64,000 nucleotides of DNA from Sporosarcina sp. BP05 (lineage in GTDB: Bacteria; Bacillota; Bacilli; Bacillales_A; Planococcaceae), in contig NZ_JACFTD010000010.1 in assembly GCF_014282005.1 (NCBI RefSeq), forward strand, positions 1-64,000. The letters run 5' to 3'. A model generated the notes under the pieces. The model saw nothing but the letters and a program-made list of their open reading frames with translations, had not been told where the DNA came from and searched no databases. Positions 1-11,996 of this stretch are shown here, piece after piece (position 1 is the stretch's first letter; the number at the start of each line of letters is the position of its first letter). The position numbers and the translations under genes are program-made.

Positions 1-54
1 TATGTAGAATGCAAGACTTATTTTGAATTAGTTTTCATTTCTATTTTAGTGGCA

Positions 55-84
55 CTGAGATGCATTATCTCAAGCCTTTTTTAT
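55..84 (+). terminator. possible weak terminator of a gene left of the window
   Basis: A 6-bp stem, TGAGAT (56-61) with ATCTCA (67-72), is followed by a short T run. It would end a plus-strand transcript entering from the left. The stem is short, so this is tentative. Confidence 0.3.
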
Positions 85-105
85 CATTACATTTTAAACA
101 TCCTC

Positions 106-1212
106 CTATTCCAATACCTTTTCAATAGCAAGATGACGATTCCTAGTCAAATCCAAAATAGATCCATCCACACTCTTCTTTACCATTGGACGTAATCTTG
201 CGTCACGATGAACGAATATAACTTCCCCTGCTTCGCCGCTTGTCAGTAACACCTTGGTTCCAATAGAAAGATTTCCGACAAGGTCATGTAATGCTTGGAC
301 AACTTTTATATCGAATTTCCCAAACTCTTCTTCCTTTATCATCTCAATTACCTTAAATGAAGACTCCTTTGAACGATGAATCCGTTCTGACGTCATTGCA
401 TGGAAGACATCTGCAACTGCCAGGACTTGTGAAAACACGGAAATTCGATTTGCTTTCTCACCGCGTGGATAACCACTACCATCGAGTCGCTCATGATGCT
501 GGAAGATAGCCAACTTCATTTCTTGTCGTAAAAGTGATGTGTCTTGAATCATTTGATAACTATACAATGTATGTTGCTTTACTTCATTGAACTGATCTTT
601 TGTTAAGAATGCTGCATTTTCCGTAACTGCCATGTCAATTTTAGCCATTCCACAATCGGCAAGTACACCTGCAAGTCCAAGTTGTAAAGTCTGTCCTATT
701 GGAAACCCAATCTGTCTACTGATAGCAGAAGCCAGTATTCCAACACCAATTGAGTGGTGATATGTGTAATCTTTGGTAGTTGAAAACTCATTTAATAATG
801 TTAACATCTTTTTCTGTTCAATAAATGCATCTAATAGGGGGATCACTATGGAACGAACTTTTGCAATATCCGGACGTACACCTGCACGCCATCCAAGAAA
901 CTCCCTTTTATAGCTATGAACTGCGTCGCTGTATCGTGTTTGTAGATCTATCTGTTTCATAGGTATTTTTGCAAGCACATCGTCTGGATTCAATGGACCC
1001 TCGTTATCATCATATACTTCTTCTCTTTTAACGACGAGTCGTTCTTTGACTTTAACCTTTTTCACACTAAATGCATTCAAAACCGTTATATGTTCCAGTA
1101 AGAGCTCAGTATCTTTTCTAAGGATTGGGTAGATTGTATTTACAAAGATATCTTCGCTTGTAATTATGCCCGGACGTAGGTCACTTGTTTTTACATAGAT
1201 TTCTGTCATCAA
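106..1212 (-). CDS. HD-GYP domain protein with an altered HD dyad
   Basis: A 368-residue cytoplasmic protein. The second half has the HD-GYP phosphodiesterase fold: YTYHHS near residue 152, an H in the KQHTLYSY segment, and HHERLDGSGYPRG near residue 242. HD-GYP enzymes hydrolyse cyclic di-GMP. Here the usual LHDIGK metal-binding dyad reads LADCGMAK, so the histidine is replaced by alanine. Activity may therefore be altered or lost, and a signalling or scaffold role is possible. The N-terminal ~100 residues carry no domain I recognise. It lies downstream of gyrA in the same direction, separated by a terminator, so it probably has its own promoter. Family assignment is firm; substrate is not. 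Confidence 0.85.
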   Translation of the reverse strand: MMTEIYVKTSDLRPGIITSEDIFVNTIYPILRKDTELLLEHITVLNAFSVKKVKVKERLVVKREEVYDDNEGPLNPDDVLAKIPMKQIDLQTRYSDAVHSYKREFLGWRAGVRPDIAKVRSIVIPLLDAFIEQKKMLTLLNEFSTTKDYTYHHSIGVGILASAISRQIGFPIGQTLQLGLAGVLADCGMAKIDMAVTENAAFLTKDQFNEVKQHTLYSYQMIQDTSLLRQEMKLAIFQHHERLDGSGYPRGEKANRISVFSQVLAVADVFHAMTSERIHRSKESSFKVIEMIKEEEFGKFDIKVVQALHDLVGNLSIGTKVLLTSGEAGEVIFVHRDARLRPMVKKSVDGSILDLTRNRHLAIEKVLE

Positions 1213-1292
1213 TATTACCTGCCTTCACCTCATAGTTCTTTCTATCATACTCTAACTATTTCAATTAAACGATTAGATTATATAAATACACG

Positions 1293-1342
1293 TAAAAAAG
1301 GTTATTGAAATGGCCATGTCGGCCAGTTCAATAACCTTTTCA
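1293..1342. terminator. bidirectional terminator between gyrA and the HD-GYP gene
   Basis: A long inverted repeat, AAAAGGTTATTGAA ... TTCAATAACCTTTT, with an inner GGCC/GGCC pair. A and T runs on both sides let it act in either direction. It ends gyrA transcription. Confidence 0.85.
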
Positions 1343-1343
1343 C

Positions 1344-3893
1344 TTAAGACTCCGTATCTGTATCTTCATCTTCCTTCTCAATGGAAGATAACCCGGCGTC
1401 TTCATTATTTTCAGAAGAAACTACACTCTCTTCAACATTATTGTCGTCAAGTTCTTCTTCCTCTTCTTCTTTTACAACTTTTGCGACAGTCGCGACGAGT
1501 TCATCTTCTCCTAGTCGAATTAAACGAACTCCTTGCGTACTACGTCCAATAACGGAAATGTCGTCAATATCCATACGGATCAAAATACCATGTATCGTAA
1601 TAAGCATTAAATCTTCAGTGCCATCTACTGTCTTCATCGCAACAAGAAGACCATTGCGCTCTGTCACGTTTAATGTCTTCAGACCGTAACCGCCGCGAGT
1701 TTGGATACGATACTCATCTTCTGGCGTACGTTTTCCGAATCCTTTTTCTGTAACTACTAATATTTCATCGCCTTCATTCACGGTATCCATACCGATTACA
1801 ATATCGCCTTCACGCAGACGAATACCACGGACACCACCGGCTATCCGACCCATAGAACGAATATCTGTCTCATTAAACTTGATTAACATACCGTCCTTTG
1901 TACCAATGGAAATGTTTTCATCGCCTTTGGTCATTTTAACGCCAATGAGTTCATCATCGCCGCGAAGGGTAAGTGCAATCAATCCATTTGAACGGATATT
2001 AGCAAATTCGGAAACAGGCGTACGTTTAACAACCCCATTACGGGTCGAGAAGAATAAGTATTTGTCATCCTCGAATACATCTACAGGAATCATAGCTGTT
2101 ACTTTCTCATCCTTATCGACACCTAACAGGTTGATGATAGGTAATCCTTTCGCAGTCCGGCTAAATTCAGGTACTTGGTAGCCTTTCGTACGGAATACCC
2201 GTCCTCTGCTTGTGAAGAACAAGATGGTATCGTGCGTCGATGTATTCAATAAATGTTCAACGAAGTCGTCGTCATTCGTGCCCATCCCTTGGATTCCACG
2301 ACCACCACGACGCTGGCTGCGGTACGTATTAGCAGGCAAACGTTTAATGTAACCATTATGTGTGAGTGTCAATACTGAGTTTTCGACCGGGATAAGATCT
2401 TCATCCTCGATCATTTCAGCGCCGCCCAATGTAATTTCCGTTCTACGTTTATCTTCAAAACGAATTTTCACTTCGAGCAATTCCTCACGAATAATCTCAA
2501 GCAGTTTTGATTCATCTGCAAGAATCGCACGGAGTTCAGACATAAGGAGTTGCAACGCCTCGTATTCACTTTCAATTTTGTCTCGCTCAAGTCCTGTCAA
2601 ACGTTGAAGACGCATATCAAGGATAGCCTGTGCTTGACGATCAGATAAATTAAATTGATCCATCAAACCTGTTTTCGCTTCATCTGTTGTTTTAGATGCA
2701 CGGATAAGGGCGATGATTCTATCAATATTATCAAGTGCGATGCGCAGTCCTTCCAAAATATGTGCGCGATCTTCCGCTTTCTTCAGGTCGTACTGAGTAC
2801 GTCTGCGGATGACAACCTTTTGGTGTTCCAGGTAATGGTACAAAATTTCCTTTAATGCAAGAATTTTTGGTTGACCGTCAACGAGTGCCAGCATGTTAAC
2901 ACCGAAACTAGATTGCAATGCCGTCTGCTTATACAAATTGTTTAACAGTACGTTTGCATTTGCATCACGGCGTACTTCCATCACTATTCGCATTCCGGTA
3001 CGATCCGATTCATCGCGCAGATCAGTAATGCCATCGATTTTCTTATCACGTACAAGCTCAGCAATCTTTTCAATAAGACGTGCCTTGTTTACCTGGAATG
3101 GCAGCTCATGTACAAGAATTGTTTCCCTACCGTTCGATTGCTGTTCAATTTCTACCCTACCGCGGATAATAACAGAACCTCGTCCAGTTTCGTAAGCTCT
3201 TCTGATTCCGCTCCGACCAAGAATGATCCCGCCAGTTGGAAAGTCTGGGCCAGGGATAATTTCCATCAACTCTTCCGTTGAAATTGCAGGATTGTCGGCA
3301 AGTGCCAGAACAGCGTCAATTGTTTCACCAAGATGATGCGGAGGAATATTTGTTGCCATTCCGACCGCAATACCGGTTGTCCCGTTGACAAGTAAGTTGG
3401 GGTAACGACTCGGAAGAACGATTGGTTCTCTCTCTTGTCCATCATAGTTGTCTTGGTAATCGACAGTGTCTTTATTAATGTCTCGAAGAAGTTCCATTGC
3501 AATACGCGACATACGAGATTCCGTATACCGCATCGCAGCTGCACCGTCTCCATCGACAGAACCAAAGTTACCGTGACCATCGACGAGCATATAACGGTAG
3601 TTGAAATCCTGGGCCATCCGTACCATCGTGTCATACACAGCACTATCACCATGCGGATGATACTTACCAATGACGTCTCCGACAATACGTGCGGATTTCT
3701 TGTGCGGTTTATCGGCGGTATTTCCAAGATCCTGCATTGCATACAGAATACGACGATGGACCGGCTTCAAACCATCCCTCACATCAGGGAGCGCACGTGA
3801 AACGATGACACTCATTGCATAATCAAGAAATGATGTCTTCATTTCTGTACTAATGTTAATCCCCTTAACACCACGTTGCGGCATATCTGCCAT
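1344..3893 (-). CDS. gyrA: DNA gyrase subunit A
   Basis: 849 residues. GyrA is the DNA-cleaving subunit of the A2B2 gyrase that introduces negative supercoils. The catalytic tyrosine is Y123 in AAMRYTESR. The quinolone-resistance region reads [10 protein letters not shown] (residues 79-88), which looks wild type with S84 and D88. The GyrA-box [10 protein letters not shown] that enables DNA wrapping is present near residue 530, and six-bladed C-terminal repeats follow. The last ~45 residues form a very acidic Glu/Asp/Ser tail, making it about 28 residues longer than the B. subtilis protein. It lies 84 bp downstream of gyrB, probably co-transcribed. Confidence 0.98.
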   Translation of the reverse strand: MADMPQRGVKGINISTEMKTSFLDYAMSVIVSRALPDVRDGLKPVHRRILYAMQDLGNTADKPHKKSARIVGDVIGKYHPHGDSAVYDTMVRMAQDFNYRYMLVDGHGNFGSVDGDGAAAMRYTESRMSRIAMELLRDINKDTVDYQDNYDGQEREPIVLPSRYPNLLVNGTTGIAVGMATNIPPHHLGETIDAVLALADNPAISTEELMEIIPGPDFPTGGIILGRSGIRRAYETGRGSVIIRGRVEIEQQSNGRETILVHELPFQVNKARLIEKIAELVRDKKIDGITDLRDESDRTGMRIVMEVRRDANANVLLNNLYKQTALQSSFGVNMLALVDGQPKILALKEILYHYLEHQKVVIRRRTQYDLKKAEDRAHILEGLRIALDNIDRIIALIRASKTTDEAKTGLMDQFNLSDRQAQAILDMRLQRLTGLERDKIESEYEALQLLMSELRAILADESKLLEIIREELLEVKIRFEDKRRTEITLGGAEMIEDEDLIPVENSVLTLTHNGYIKRLPANTYRSQRRGGRGIQGMGTNDDDFVEHLLNTSTHDTILFFTSRGRVFRTKGYQVPEFSRTAKGLPIINLLGVDKDEKVTAMIPVDVFEDDKYLFFSTRNGVVKRTPVSEFANIRSNGLIALTLRGDDELIGVKMTKGDENISIGTKDGMLIKFNETDIRSMGRIAGGVRGIRLREGDIVIGMDTVNEGDEILVVTEKGFGKRTPEDEYRIQTRGGYGLKTLNVTERNGLLVAMKTVDGTEDLMLITIHGILIRMDIDDISVIGRSTQGVRLIRLGEDELVATVAKVVKEEEEEELDDNNVEESVVSSENNEDAGLSSIEKEDEDTDTES

Positions 3894-3977
3894 TATTGTT
3901 AGACTCCTTTCAACTCAAAAATCCTTAAGAGAAAATAGTTCAATTACCTGACTAGCTTTATTACTTCAACTAACCAA

Positions 3978-5954
<1,977 letters not shown>

Positions 5955-5981
5955 TTAAATAAAGGGATGACTCAATTGTCA

Positions 5982-7100
5982 TTACTCTCTATTAGCAACT
6001 TCACCTGCCGTCACTTCGAATATGTCTGCCTGACGAATTGTTTTATGGTCAATCCCTGCTACGTTCGTTGTCGTAACAATTGTCTGCACTTCTCCTTGAA
6101 TTGTGTTCAAGAGATGGGATTGTCGGTAATCATCAAGTTCAGACAGTACGTCATCCAGCAAAAGGACAGGTGCTTCCCCAACTTCTTGCTTTACAAGTTC
6201 TATTTCCGCAAGTTTAAGGGACAGCGCCGTTGTCCGCTGCTGTCCCTGCGATCCATACGTTTGGATGTCGTAGCCGTTAACGAAAAAGTGAAGATCGTCT
6301 CTATGTGGTCCAATCAAGGTCATGCCACGATCTAGTTCACGGCGTCTTGCTTCAAGCAATCGCTGACCGAGTATAGACTGCATCTGTTCTACAGTCTGTC
6401 CGGAATCAAGTTCTTTTAGCGTTCCATAAGAAACTTGAAGGGATTCAATACCACGTGAGATTCCTTTATGGATTGGTTCCGCCCACTTTTGTAAAAGCTC
6501 CATGAAATAAAACCGTTTACGAATAACTTGGACAGCTACTTGAATATACTGCTCTGTATAAATATCAAACATGACATCGTTGAGGTTTAACTTCCCCCGA
6601 TTGTCTTTTAAAATAGCATTGCGCTGTTTAAGCACTTTTTGAAATGTTAAAAGGTCATGTAAATAGGTTGGTGAAATTTGGCCGATTTCCATATCTAGAA
6701 ATCGTCTTCTCACTTGGGGACTGCCCTTTACAAGATTCAAATCTTCCGGGGCAAACATTACGACATTCAATTGGCCAATGTACAAGCTAAGGCGTTTCTG
6801 TTCAAGATGATTGACACGCGCTTTTTTGCCTTTTTTAGAAATAACCAACTCTAATGGCAGTCGGCCATATTTACGTTGTATGTCCCCTTCTATTTTACCA
6901 TATTCTTGGTCCCAGCGTATTAATTCACGATCATTTGAAGTTCTATGCGATTTTGCCATAGAAAGAACATAGATTGCTTCCATGATGTTTGTTTTACCCT
7001 GAGCGTTTTCACCAATCAGTACATTGATTTGCGGAGAAAACGAAAGGTCGAGTGATTCATAATTCCGGTAATTGGTTAATGCAAGTCTTTCAATATGCAT
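5982..7100 (-). CDS. recF: DNA replication and repair protein RecF
   Basis: 372 residues, the usual RecF size. RecF loads RecA at single-strand gaps with RecO and RecR. It is an ABC-type ATPase: Walker A is [10 protein letters not shown] near residue 30, the signature is near residue 270 ([18 protein letters not shown]), and Walker B is [13 protein letters not shown] near residue 310. The start overlaps the end of yaaA by 11 nt, indicating translational coupling. Confidence 0.97.
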   Translation of the reverse strand: MHIERLALTNYRNYESLDLSFSPQINVLIGENAQGKTNIMEAIYVLSMAKSHRTSNDRELIRWDQEYGKIEGDIQRKYGRLPLELVISKKGKKARVNHLEQKRLSLYIGQLNVVMFAPEDLNLVKGSPQVRRRFLDMEIGQISPTYLHDLLTFQKVLKQRNAILKDNRGKLNLNDVMFDIYTEQYIQVAVQVIRKRFYFMELLQKWAEPIHKGISRGIESLQVSYGTLKELDSGQTVEQMQSILGQRLLEARRRELDRGMTLIGPHRDDLHFFVNGYDIQTYGSQGQQRTTALSLKLAEIELVKQEVGEAPVLLLDDVLSELDDYRQSHLLNTIQGEVQTIVTTTNVAGIDHKTIRQADIFEVTAGEVANRE

Positions 7101-7329
7101 CCGTTTGACCGTCTGGTAGTTCAGTTACTTTAAATGTACCAACGTTTGGAATTTTAACAATATCTCCGTCACGAAGTTTCTTACCTCGACGCTGTTCCTC
7201 CTCGTCGTTGACATAGACAATGTATTCATCCAAAAACCATTTAGCCATACCGCCTGAGCTGATTGTATTTGTCATTTTTAATAATTGTCCTAGAGTTATG
7301 AACTCCGTATCGATTGTAAGATTTTCCAT
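7090..7329 (-). CDS. yaaA: S4-domain protein YaaA
   Basis: 79 residues with an S4-type RNA-binding fold ([24 protein letters not shown] ... [21 protein letters not shown]). This family is always found between dnaN and recF in Bacillales. An RNA or ribosome-assembly role is inferred in the literature, but no reaction is known. Its 3' end overlaps the recF start by 11 nt. Confidence 0.93.
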   Translation of the reverse strand: MENLTIDTEFITLGQLLKMTNTISSGGMAKWFLDEYIVYVNDEEEQRRGKKLRDGDIVKIPNVGTFKVTELPDGQTDAY

Positions 7330-7428
7330 AGAGTCTCAACCTTTCGCAAGTTAGTCTGTCTTTCTATTTTAGCCGACTTTCGACAGTAAGTAAAAAGGAT
7401 AGTCAAATAAGTGACTATCCTTCGAGTT

Positions 7429-8565
7429 TCAGTATGTTCGTACAGGGAGAATAAGTTGCAAGATTGAATCGTCATCAACTGATTTCAAGATGAACGGTCG
7501 CATAGCTCCTGTAAATTGAATTGTTATGTCTTGCCCATCAATTGCTTTCAATGCATCCATCATATATTTAGCACTAAAAGAGATATTCAGCTCTTCGCCT
7601 GTTACGCCAATTGCTTCCACCAATTCTTCAACCTTACCTACTTCAGGTGAGTTTGAAGAGATTTCAATGACTTTACCTTCATTGGCTGAGAAACGGACAA
7701 TGTTATTGCGTTCTTCACGCGCTAGAAGCGAAGCTCTATCAATTGCCTGAAGAAGCAGTCGACCATTTACCGTCACTGATGTTTTATATTCTAACGGAAT
7801 AAGGCGCGAAGTATCTGGATAATTACCTTCCAATAGGCGTGAGTAAAATAATACACCACGTGTTTTGAATAGAACTTGTTGATCTGCAATGACAATATCC
7901 ACAAGTTCGCCATTATCAGGCAAGATTTTATTTAGTTCTTGAAGACTTTTTCCAGGGATAACGACACTAAAAGGAACTTCCGGCATATCTTCAGGTATCG
8001 TCAATCTTCTTGCCAATCTATGGCTATCTGTAGCGATACAAGCAAGTCCTCCATCTTTAGCTTCCCAAAGTACGCCTGTTAATACAGGTCTAGTTTCTTG
8101 TTGAGATACAGCAAAGACTGTTTCACGAATGATTGATTTCATCAGATCTGCTGGCAATGAAAATAGATAATCATCTTTTACTTCTGGCAGGACTGGGTAA
8201 TCTTCTGGGTCTAATCCAATTAGATGGAATTCAGACTTACCAGATTGAATATGTGTTTGTAGTCCGTTTGCAACTTCAATTATTACTTCGTTCGTAGGCA
8301 GTTTTCGTACGATTTCGCTAAAAACTTTAGCTTGTAGCACAATGCTTCCCTTTTCTGCGACACGAATAATCTGTTCTCCATTATCTTCTGCTGGTATGAA
8401 TGTACAGATTGTAATATCTGAATCACTTCCCGTTAACGTCATTCCTTTTTCGTCCACTTCAATCTTTATTCCTGTCAAAATTGGAATCGCGACTTTTTGA
8501 CTGATGGCCTTCATAACGTCGCTTAATCCATCAAGTAACTTATCTCTCATAATTTCAAATTTCAT
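7429..8565 (-). CDS. dnaN: DNA polymerase III beta subunit (sliding clamp)
   Basis: 378 residues, identical in length to the B. subtilis clamp. The protein has three similar domains forming half of the dimeric ring that tethers polymerase to DNA. The C-terminal ILPVRTY is the typical clamp ending that contributes to the partner-binding pocket. It lies 170 bp downstream of dnaA, and the gap carries the origin-opening element, so dnaN is probably expressed from the dnaA promoter and from one of its own. Confidence 0.98.
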   Translation of the reverse strand: MKFEIMRDKLLDGLSDVMKAISQKVAIPILTGIKIEVDEKGMTLTGSDSDITICTFIPAEDNGEQIIRVAEKGSIVLQAKVFSEIVRKLPTNEVIIEVANGLQTHIQSGKSEFHLIGLDPEDYPVLPEVKDDYLFSLPADLMKSIIRETVFAVSQQETRPVLTGVLWEAKDGGLACIATDSHRLARRLTIPEDMPEVPFSVVIPGKSLQELNKILPDNGELVDIVIADQQVLFKTRGVLFYSRLLEGNYPDTSRLIPLEYKTSVTVNGRLLLQAIDRASLLAREERNNIVRFSANEGKVIEISSNSPEVGKVEELVEAIGVTGEELNISFSAKYMMDALKAIDGQDITIQFTGAMRPFILKSVDDDSILQLILPVRTY

Positions 8566-8735
8566 TCTATACCCTCGCTTAATATATATAGTATTAGTTA
8601 TTAATAAAGTAGTAGTAATAGTAGTAGGGGCTGTGGATATGTGGGTAAGTCTATTTTCCCTTGGCGCCTAAACGTTTTCCACATGTGTATAACCTGTTCG
8701 TAGGTGTGCACCTCTTATTATATGTTATGCACAGG
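8566..8735. other. oriC: oriC unwinding part: DnaA boxes plus DnaA-trio element
   Basis: The dnaA-dnaN gap holds four DnaA-box-like 9-mers: TGTGGATAT (8632-8640), TTTTCCACA (8675-8683), TGTGTATAA (8684-8692) and TTATGCACA (8725-8733). Immediately dnaN-side of the first box lie a GGGGC spacer and then six trinucleotides TAG TAG TAA TAG TAG TAG (8610-8627). These run into a purely A/T-looking stretch (about 8579-8609). This box, GC spacer, trio, AT-rich order is the basal unwinding system described for B. subtilis. Confidence 0.9.
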
Positions 8736-10085
8736 TCATCCTCTACCAAGGACATTACGAATATCTTGAACGTCTTGTTGCAAAGCTTGATCGTCTTTTA
8801 ACAGTTGTCTAATCTTCTCGTGTGCGTGAATGACAGTTGAATGATCTCGTCCACCAAACTCAGATCCAATCTTAGGTAGGGAGAAGTCCGTTAGTTCTCT
8901 GGATAGGAACATGGCTATTTGTCGGGGAAATGCAATGGCCCTGGTTCTTTTCTTCGCAGTGAAATCCTCTAGACGTATGTCAAAGTGCTCTCCAACTGCT
9001 TTTTGGATATCAAGAATTGTTACAGTGCGCGGTCTTGAGTTCGGAATGATATCTTTCAAGGCTTCCGCGGCAAGATCTGTATTGATATCTGAATTAACAA
9101 GTGATGAATAGGCAACAACACGTATAAGAGCACCTTCTAGTTCACGTATGTTTGAGTCAATTTGGTTGGCAATGTACAGCATGACTTCATTTGGGATATC
9201 AACAAGCCCATCTGCCTTAGCCTTTTTACGCAAAATTGCAATGCGTGTTTCTAGGTCTGGAGGTGCTATGTCTGTGATCAAACCCCATTCAAAACGGGAT
9301 CTTAGCCTATCTTCAAGGGTTGGAATCTCTTTTGGAGGTCGATCACTTGAAATAACAATCTGTTTCGATTCTTCGTGAAGCGTGTTGAATGTATGGAAAA
9401 ATTCTTCTTGAGTTTGTTCTTTTCCCGCAAGGAATTGAATATCATCTATTAAGAGCACGTCCACATTCCGATAACGATTACGGAACTCGACAGCTTTATT
9501 ATCACGAATAGAGTTAATGAATTCATTTGTAAACTTCTCAGATGAAAGATACATGACTTTTGCTGATGGGTTCTGTTCGAGTACATAATGTCCAATTGCA
9601 TGCATTAAGTGTGTCTTTCCAAGCCCCACGCCCCCATAGATAAACAGCGGATTATAGGCTTTAGCTGGTGCTTCGGCAACGGCAAGTGACGCTGCATGGG
9701 CAAAACGATTTCCCGAACCAATGACGAACGTGTCGAACGTATATTTTAGATTAAGCATGCCAGGTGCCGACGTTAATGGAACCTTTTCTATAGGTTTCAC
9801 AGTCGGTTTAGGTAGCATGAAATCATTTTCTTCCATGTTTTTAGGTACAACAAACTGAATGATTCGGTCTTCGCCGGTCAATTCGGATAGAATTCCAGTA
9901 ATAAGATGTACATAGTGGTTTTCAAGCCAGTCTTTTGCAAATGAGTTCGGTGCGGCGATTGTGACATTCTCTTCGCCATAAGACATCAGTTTTGTCGACT
10001 TTAACCAAGTTTCAAAACTGGGTCTTGAAATCTTCTGCTCAACCTTCGACAAAACTTCGATCCATAATTCTTCTAAGTGTTCCAA
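8736..10085 (-). CDS. dnaA: chromosomal replication initiator DnaA
   Basis: 449 residues from TTG at 10085, which has AAAGGAGG at 7-nt spacing; the open frame extends further but lacks a comparable site. DnaA binds 9-bp boxes and melts the origin. Domain I is at the N-terminus ([17 protein letters not shown]). The AAA+ domain has Walker [16 protein letters not shown] near residue 150 and Walker [13 protein letters not shown]. Domain IV carries the DnaA signature [15 protein letters not shown] near residue 420. DnaA boxes cover its promoter region, so autoregulation is likely. Confidence 0.98.
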   Translation of the reverse strand: MEHLEELWIEVLSKVEQKISRPSFETWLKSTKLMSYGEENVTIAAPNSFAKDWLENHYVHLITGILSELTGEDRIIQFVVPKNMEENDFMLPKPTVKPIEKVPLTSAPGMLNLKYTFDTFVIGSGNRFAHAASLAVAEAPAKAYNPLFIYGGVGLGKTHLMHAIGHYVLEQNPSAKVMYLSSEKFTNEFINSIRDNKAVEFRNRYRNVDVLLIDDIQFLAGKEQTQEEFFHTFNTLHEESKQIVISSDRPPKEIPTLEDRLRSRFEWGLITDIAPPDLETRIAILRKKAKADGLVDIPNEVMLYIANQIDSNIRELEGALIRVVAYSSLVNSDINTDLAAEALKDIIPNSRPRTVTILDIQKAVGEHFDIRLEDFTAKKRTRAIAFPRQIAMFLSRELTDFSLPKIGSEFGGRDHSTVIHAHEKIRQLLKDDQALQQDVQDIRNVLGRG

Positions 10086-10450
10086 ACGTGTGCCTCCTTT
10101 ACAGTGAAAATAAAAAACCCGAGGATATGTATTATACACAGTTTTCCGTTGTGTGGATAACAATTATGCAAAAGTGTTGAAAAAAGTATCCACAATGTAT
10201 TAACAACTGTGGATAACAAAATTACTATAAAATTATGTGCATAACAAATTCATCTCATTGTAACAGGAAATGTTGTGGATTACAAGGAGTCTTGAACCTT
10301 ATCCACAGTGCTAGCGGTTGTGGATGAAATCTTTATCCACAGCCCTTGGTATGTGAGGAAGATGTCGATAAGCGGTGTGTATAAAAAAACCCCGGAAAAT
10401 ACTATCCACATCATTGTTGAAAAAAGGCGATAGGAACCGTGGATAACTTA
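10086..10450. other. oriC: oriC upstream part: DnaA-box cluster between dnaA and rpmH
   Basis: Boxes matching TTATNCACA on either strand: 10152-10160, 10208-10216, 10236-10244, 10299-10307 and 10333-10341. One-mismatch copies: 10186-10194, 10274-10282, 10319-10327, 10402-10410 and 10438-10446. With the dnaA-dnaN gap this makes a two-part origin, as in B. subtilis. The region also carries the dnaA leader and promoter. Confidence 0.92.
10131..10163 (-). promoter_or_regulatory. candidate dnaA promoter overlapped by a DnaA box
   Basis: On the minus strand a perfect TATAAT lies at 10131-10136, about 45 nt before the dnaA start. The best -35 candidate, TTGTTA (10158-10163), is at a long 21-nt spacing and overlaps the DnaA box at 10152-10160. 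The -10 is convincing, the -35 is not. Confidence 0.45.
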
Positions 10451-10506
10451 TTAAGGTGAAATTAGAGAAACTAAGTGGGCTAAATTACTGACGAATAGGA
10501 AAGGGT

Positions 10507-10536
10507 TGACTTTTACCTTGGAAATCCGATATACTA
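10507..10536 (+). promoter_or_regulatory. sigma-A promoter of rpmH
   Basis: TTGACT (10507-10512), an 18-nt spacer, and TATACT (10531-10536) lie 54 nt before the rpmH start. Both hexamers match consensus at five of six positions. Confidence 0.75.
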
Positions 10537-10590
10537 TTCAAGACTGTCACAGTAATAAATAGACAATCAATGCAGGAGGTGTCTTAAAAG

Positions 10591-10725
10591 ATGAAACGTA
10601 CTTACCAACCAAATAAACGTAAACGTAGTAAAGTCCACGGTTTCCGTGAAAGAATGAGCACGAAAAGCGGACGCAGAATTCTAGCAGCTCGTCGTCGTAA
10701 AGGAAGAAAAGTCCTATCAGCATAA
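10591..10725 (+). CDS. rpmH: 50S ribosomal protein L34
   Basis: 44 residues, starting [18 protein letters not shown] and extremely rich in Arg and Lys, as is typical of L34. AGGAGGTG lies 8 nt before the ATG. L34 binds 23S rRNA in the large subunit. It diverges from dnaA across the origin and precedes rnpA, the classic bacterial order. Confidence 0.98.
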   Translation: MKRTYQPNKRKRSKVHGFRERMSTKSGRRILAARRRKGRKVLSA

Positions 10726-10760
10726 GGCCACTGACATTTCAGTGGTCTTTTTTCTTTTTT
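10726..10760 (+). terminator. rpmH terminator or attenuator
   Basis: CCACTGA (10728-10734) pairs with TCAGTGG (10739-10745), followed by a long T-rich run. It lies between rpmH and rnpA and probably lets L34 be made in excess over RNase P protein. Confidence 0.8.
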
Positions 10761-10805
10761 ATTAATGAAGAACTATAATCATAGATGACGGAGCAGGTGT
10801 ATGGG

Positions 10806-11147
10806 ATGAACAAACGTCAACGGGTAAAGAAAAATGAGGAATTTCAAGAAGTATTCAAAAAAGGGAAGTCGTTTGCTAATCGGCAATTTGTTGTGTATTC
10901 CTATAGGAAGGAAGACCAGCCAGAATTCAGGATTGGTCTGTCCGTCAGTAAAAAAGTAGGTAATGCAGTCGCCCGAAATAGGATCAAACGGTATTTACGA
11001 CAGTCCTTCCTGGAAATGAAAGACGAACTGCGTAACGATATGGATTATGTCATCATCGCCAGACATCAGGCGGCCACATTAGATTTTCATGAAACGAAGA
11101 AAAGCTTACAGCACGTCTTACGTATTTCCCGCGTTTTAAAGAAGTAG
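10806..11147 (+). CDS. rnpA: ribonuclease P protein component
   Basis: 113 residues from ATG 10806, which has AGGTG at 6-nt spacing; an in-frame ATG at 10785 is less well placed. The protein assists the RNase P RNA in maturing tRNA 5' ends. It carries the family signature [27 protein letters not shown], with the RNR motif that contacts the RNA. It follows rpmH and precedes the membrane insertase gene. Confidence 0.96.
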   Translation: MNKRQRVKKNEEFQEVFKKGKSFANRQFVVYSYRKEDQPEFRIGLSVSKKVGNAVARNRIKRYLRQSFLEMKDELRNDMDYVIIARHQAATLDFHETKKSLQHVLRISRVLKK

Positions 11148-11231
11148 AAGGAAGTATATGAACGTGATAAACTGTTAGTATCGGTCGATAGGGCCTTTTA
11201 ATTGAATAAGATAAGATTTGGGGGAACTGAT

Positions 11232-11996
11232 TTGAAAAAGAAATTAGCATTAATCCTCATACTGACAGCATTGTCGGTATTTCTTGCGGGATGTTCGGAA
11301 TTCCAACAACCAATTTACGAGGACAGTGAAGGTTTTTGGAACAAATTTGTCGTCTGGCCGTTAGTTTCCCTTATAACGACATTCAAAGACATTCTAGGAA
11401 CATACGGGTACGGAATTGTTGCAGTTACAATCATCATCCGACTTGTCTTGCTTCCATTAATGATCAAACAGACACAGAGTTCAAAGCGGATGCAGGAAAT
11501 TCAGCCTGAACTGAAAGCGCTGAAAGAGAAATACAAATCAAAAGACGCGGTTACACAACAAAAGTACCGTGAAGAAATGCAAAAGGTTATGTCAGAACGA
11601 AAAATCAATCCGGCGGCGGGCTGTTTACCAGTCGTAATCCAAATGCCAATTCTATTCGGTTTCTATCATGCCATCAGCCGAATGAATGTCACATACGATA
11701 TTGGGAACTTCTTATGGTTTGAACTTGCAGCGCCAAGTATTACGCTTGCAGTTTTAGCAGGAGCTATGCAGTTCATCGTTTTACGTACGGGTCCTGCAAT
11801 GGACAACCCACAGATGAAAGTAATGATGTACATCATGCCATTCATGATTATGATCTTCGGTTCATTCTTACCGGCAGCACTTTCACTTTACTGGGTAATC
11901 GGTAATATCATTTCAATTATCCAAAACATCTTCATTTACAAACCATTTAAGAAAAAGGAAGTGGAACTTGTAAAAGTGGGAGGGAAACGGAAATGA
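11232..11996 (+). CDS. yidC: YidC/SpoIIIJ-family membrane protein insertase
   Basis: 254 residues from TTG 11232, with GGGGGA at 6-nt spacing. The N-terminus is a lipoprotein signal peptide ending LSVFLAGC, with the lipidated Cys near residue 20, as in SpoIIIJ. Several membrane segments follow, with the hydrophilic-groove Arg in TIIIRLVLLP. It inserts proteins into the membrane with or without SecYEG. It overlaps jag by four bases (ATGA). Confidence 0.95.
   Translation: MKKKLALILILTALSVFLAGCSEFQQPIYEDSEGFWNKFVVWPLVSLITTFKDILGTYGYGIVAVTIIIRLVLLPLMIKQTQSSKRMQEIQPELKALKEKYKSKDAVTQQKYREEMQKVMSERKINPAAGCLPVVIQMPILFGFYHAISRMNVTYDIGNFLWFELAAPSITLAVLAGAMQFIVLRTGPAMDNPQMKVMMYIMPFMIMIFGSFLPAALSLYWVIGNIISIIQNIFIYKPFKKKEVELVKVGGKRK

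Noticed and set aside
1310..3800. Several open frames opposite gyrA on the plus strand
   Set aside because: They mirror gyrA codons, are Ser/Arg-rich, lack SD sites and show no domain.
7296..7478. Minus-strand frame between dnaN and yaaA
   Set aside because: Overlaps both real genes, has no SD and no recognisable protein features.
10086..10163. N-terminal extension of dnaA to 10163
   Set aside because: It crosses the promoter and a DnaA box, and the TTG at 10085 has the proper SD and the conserved DnaA start.
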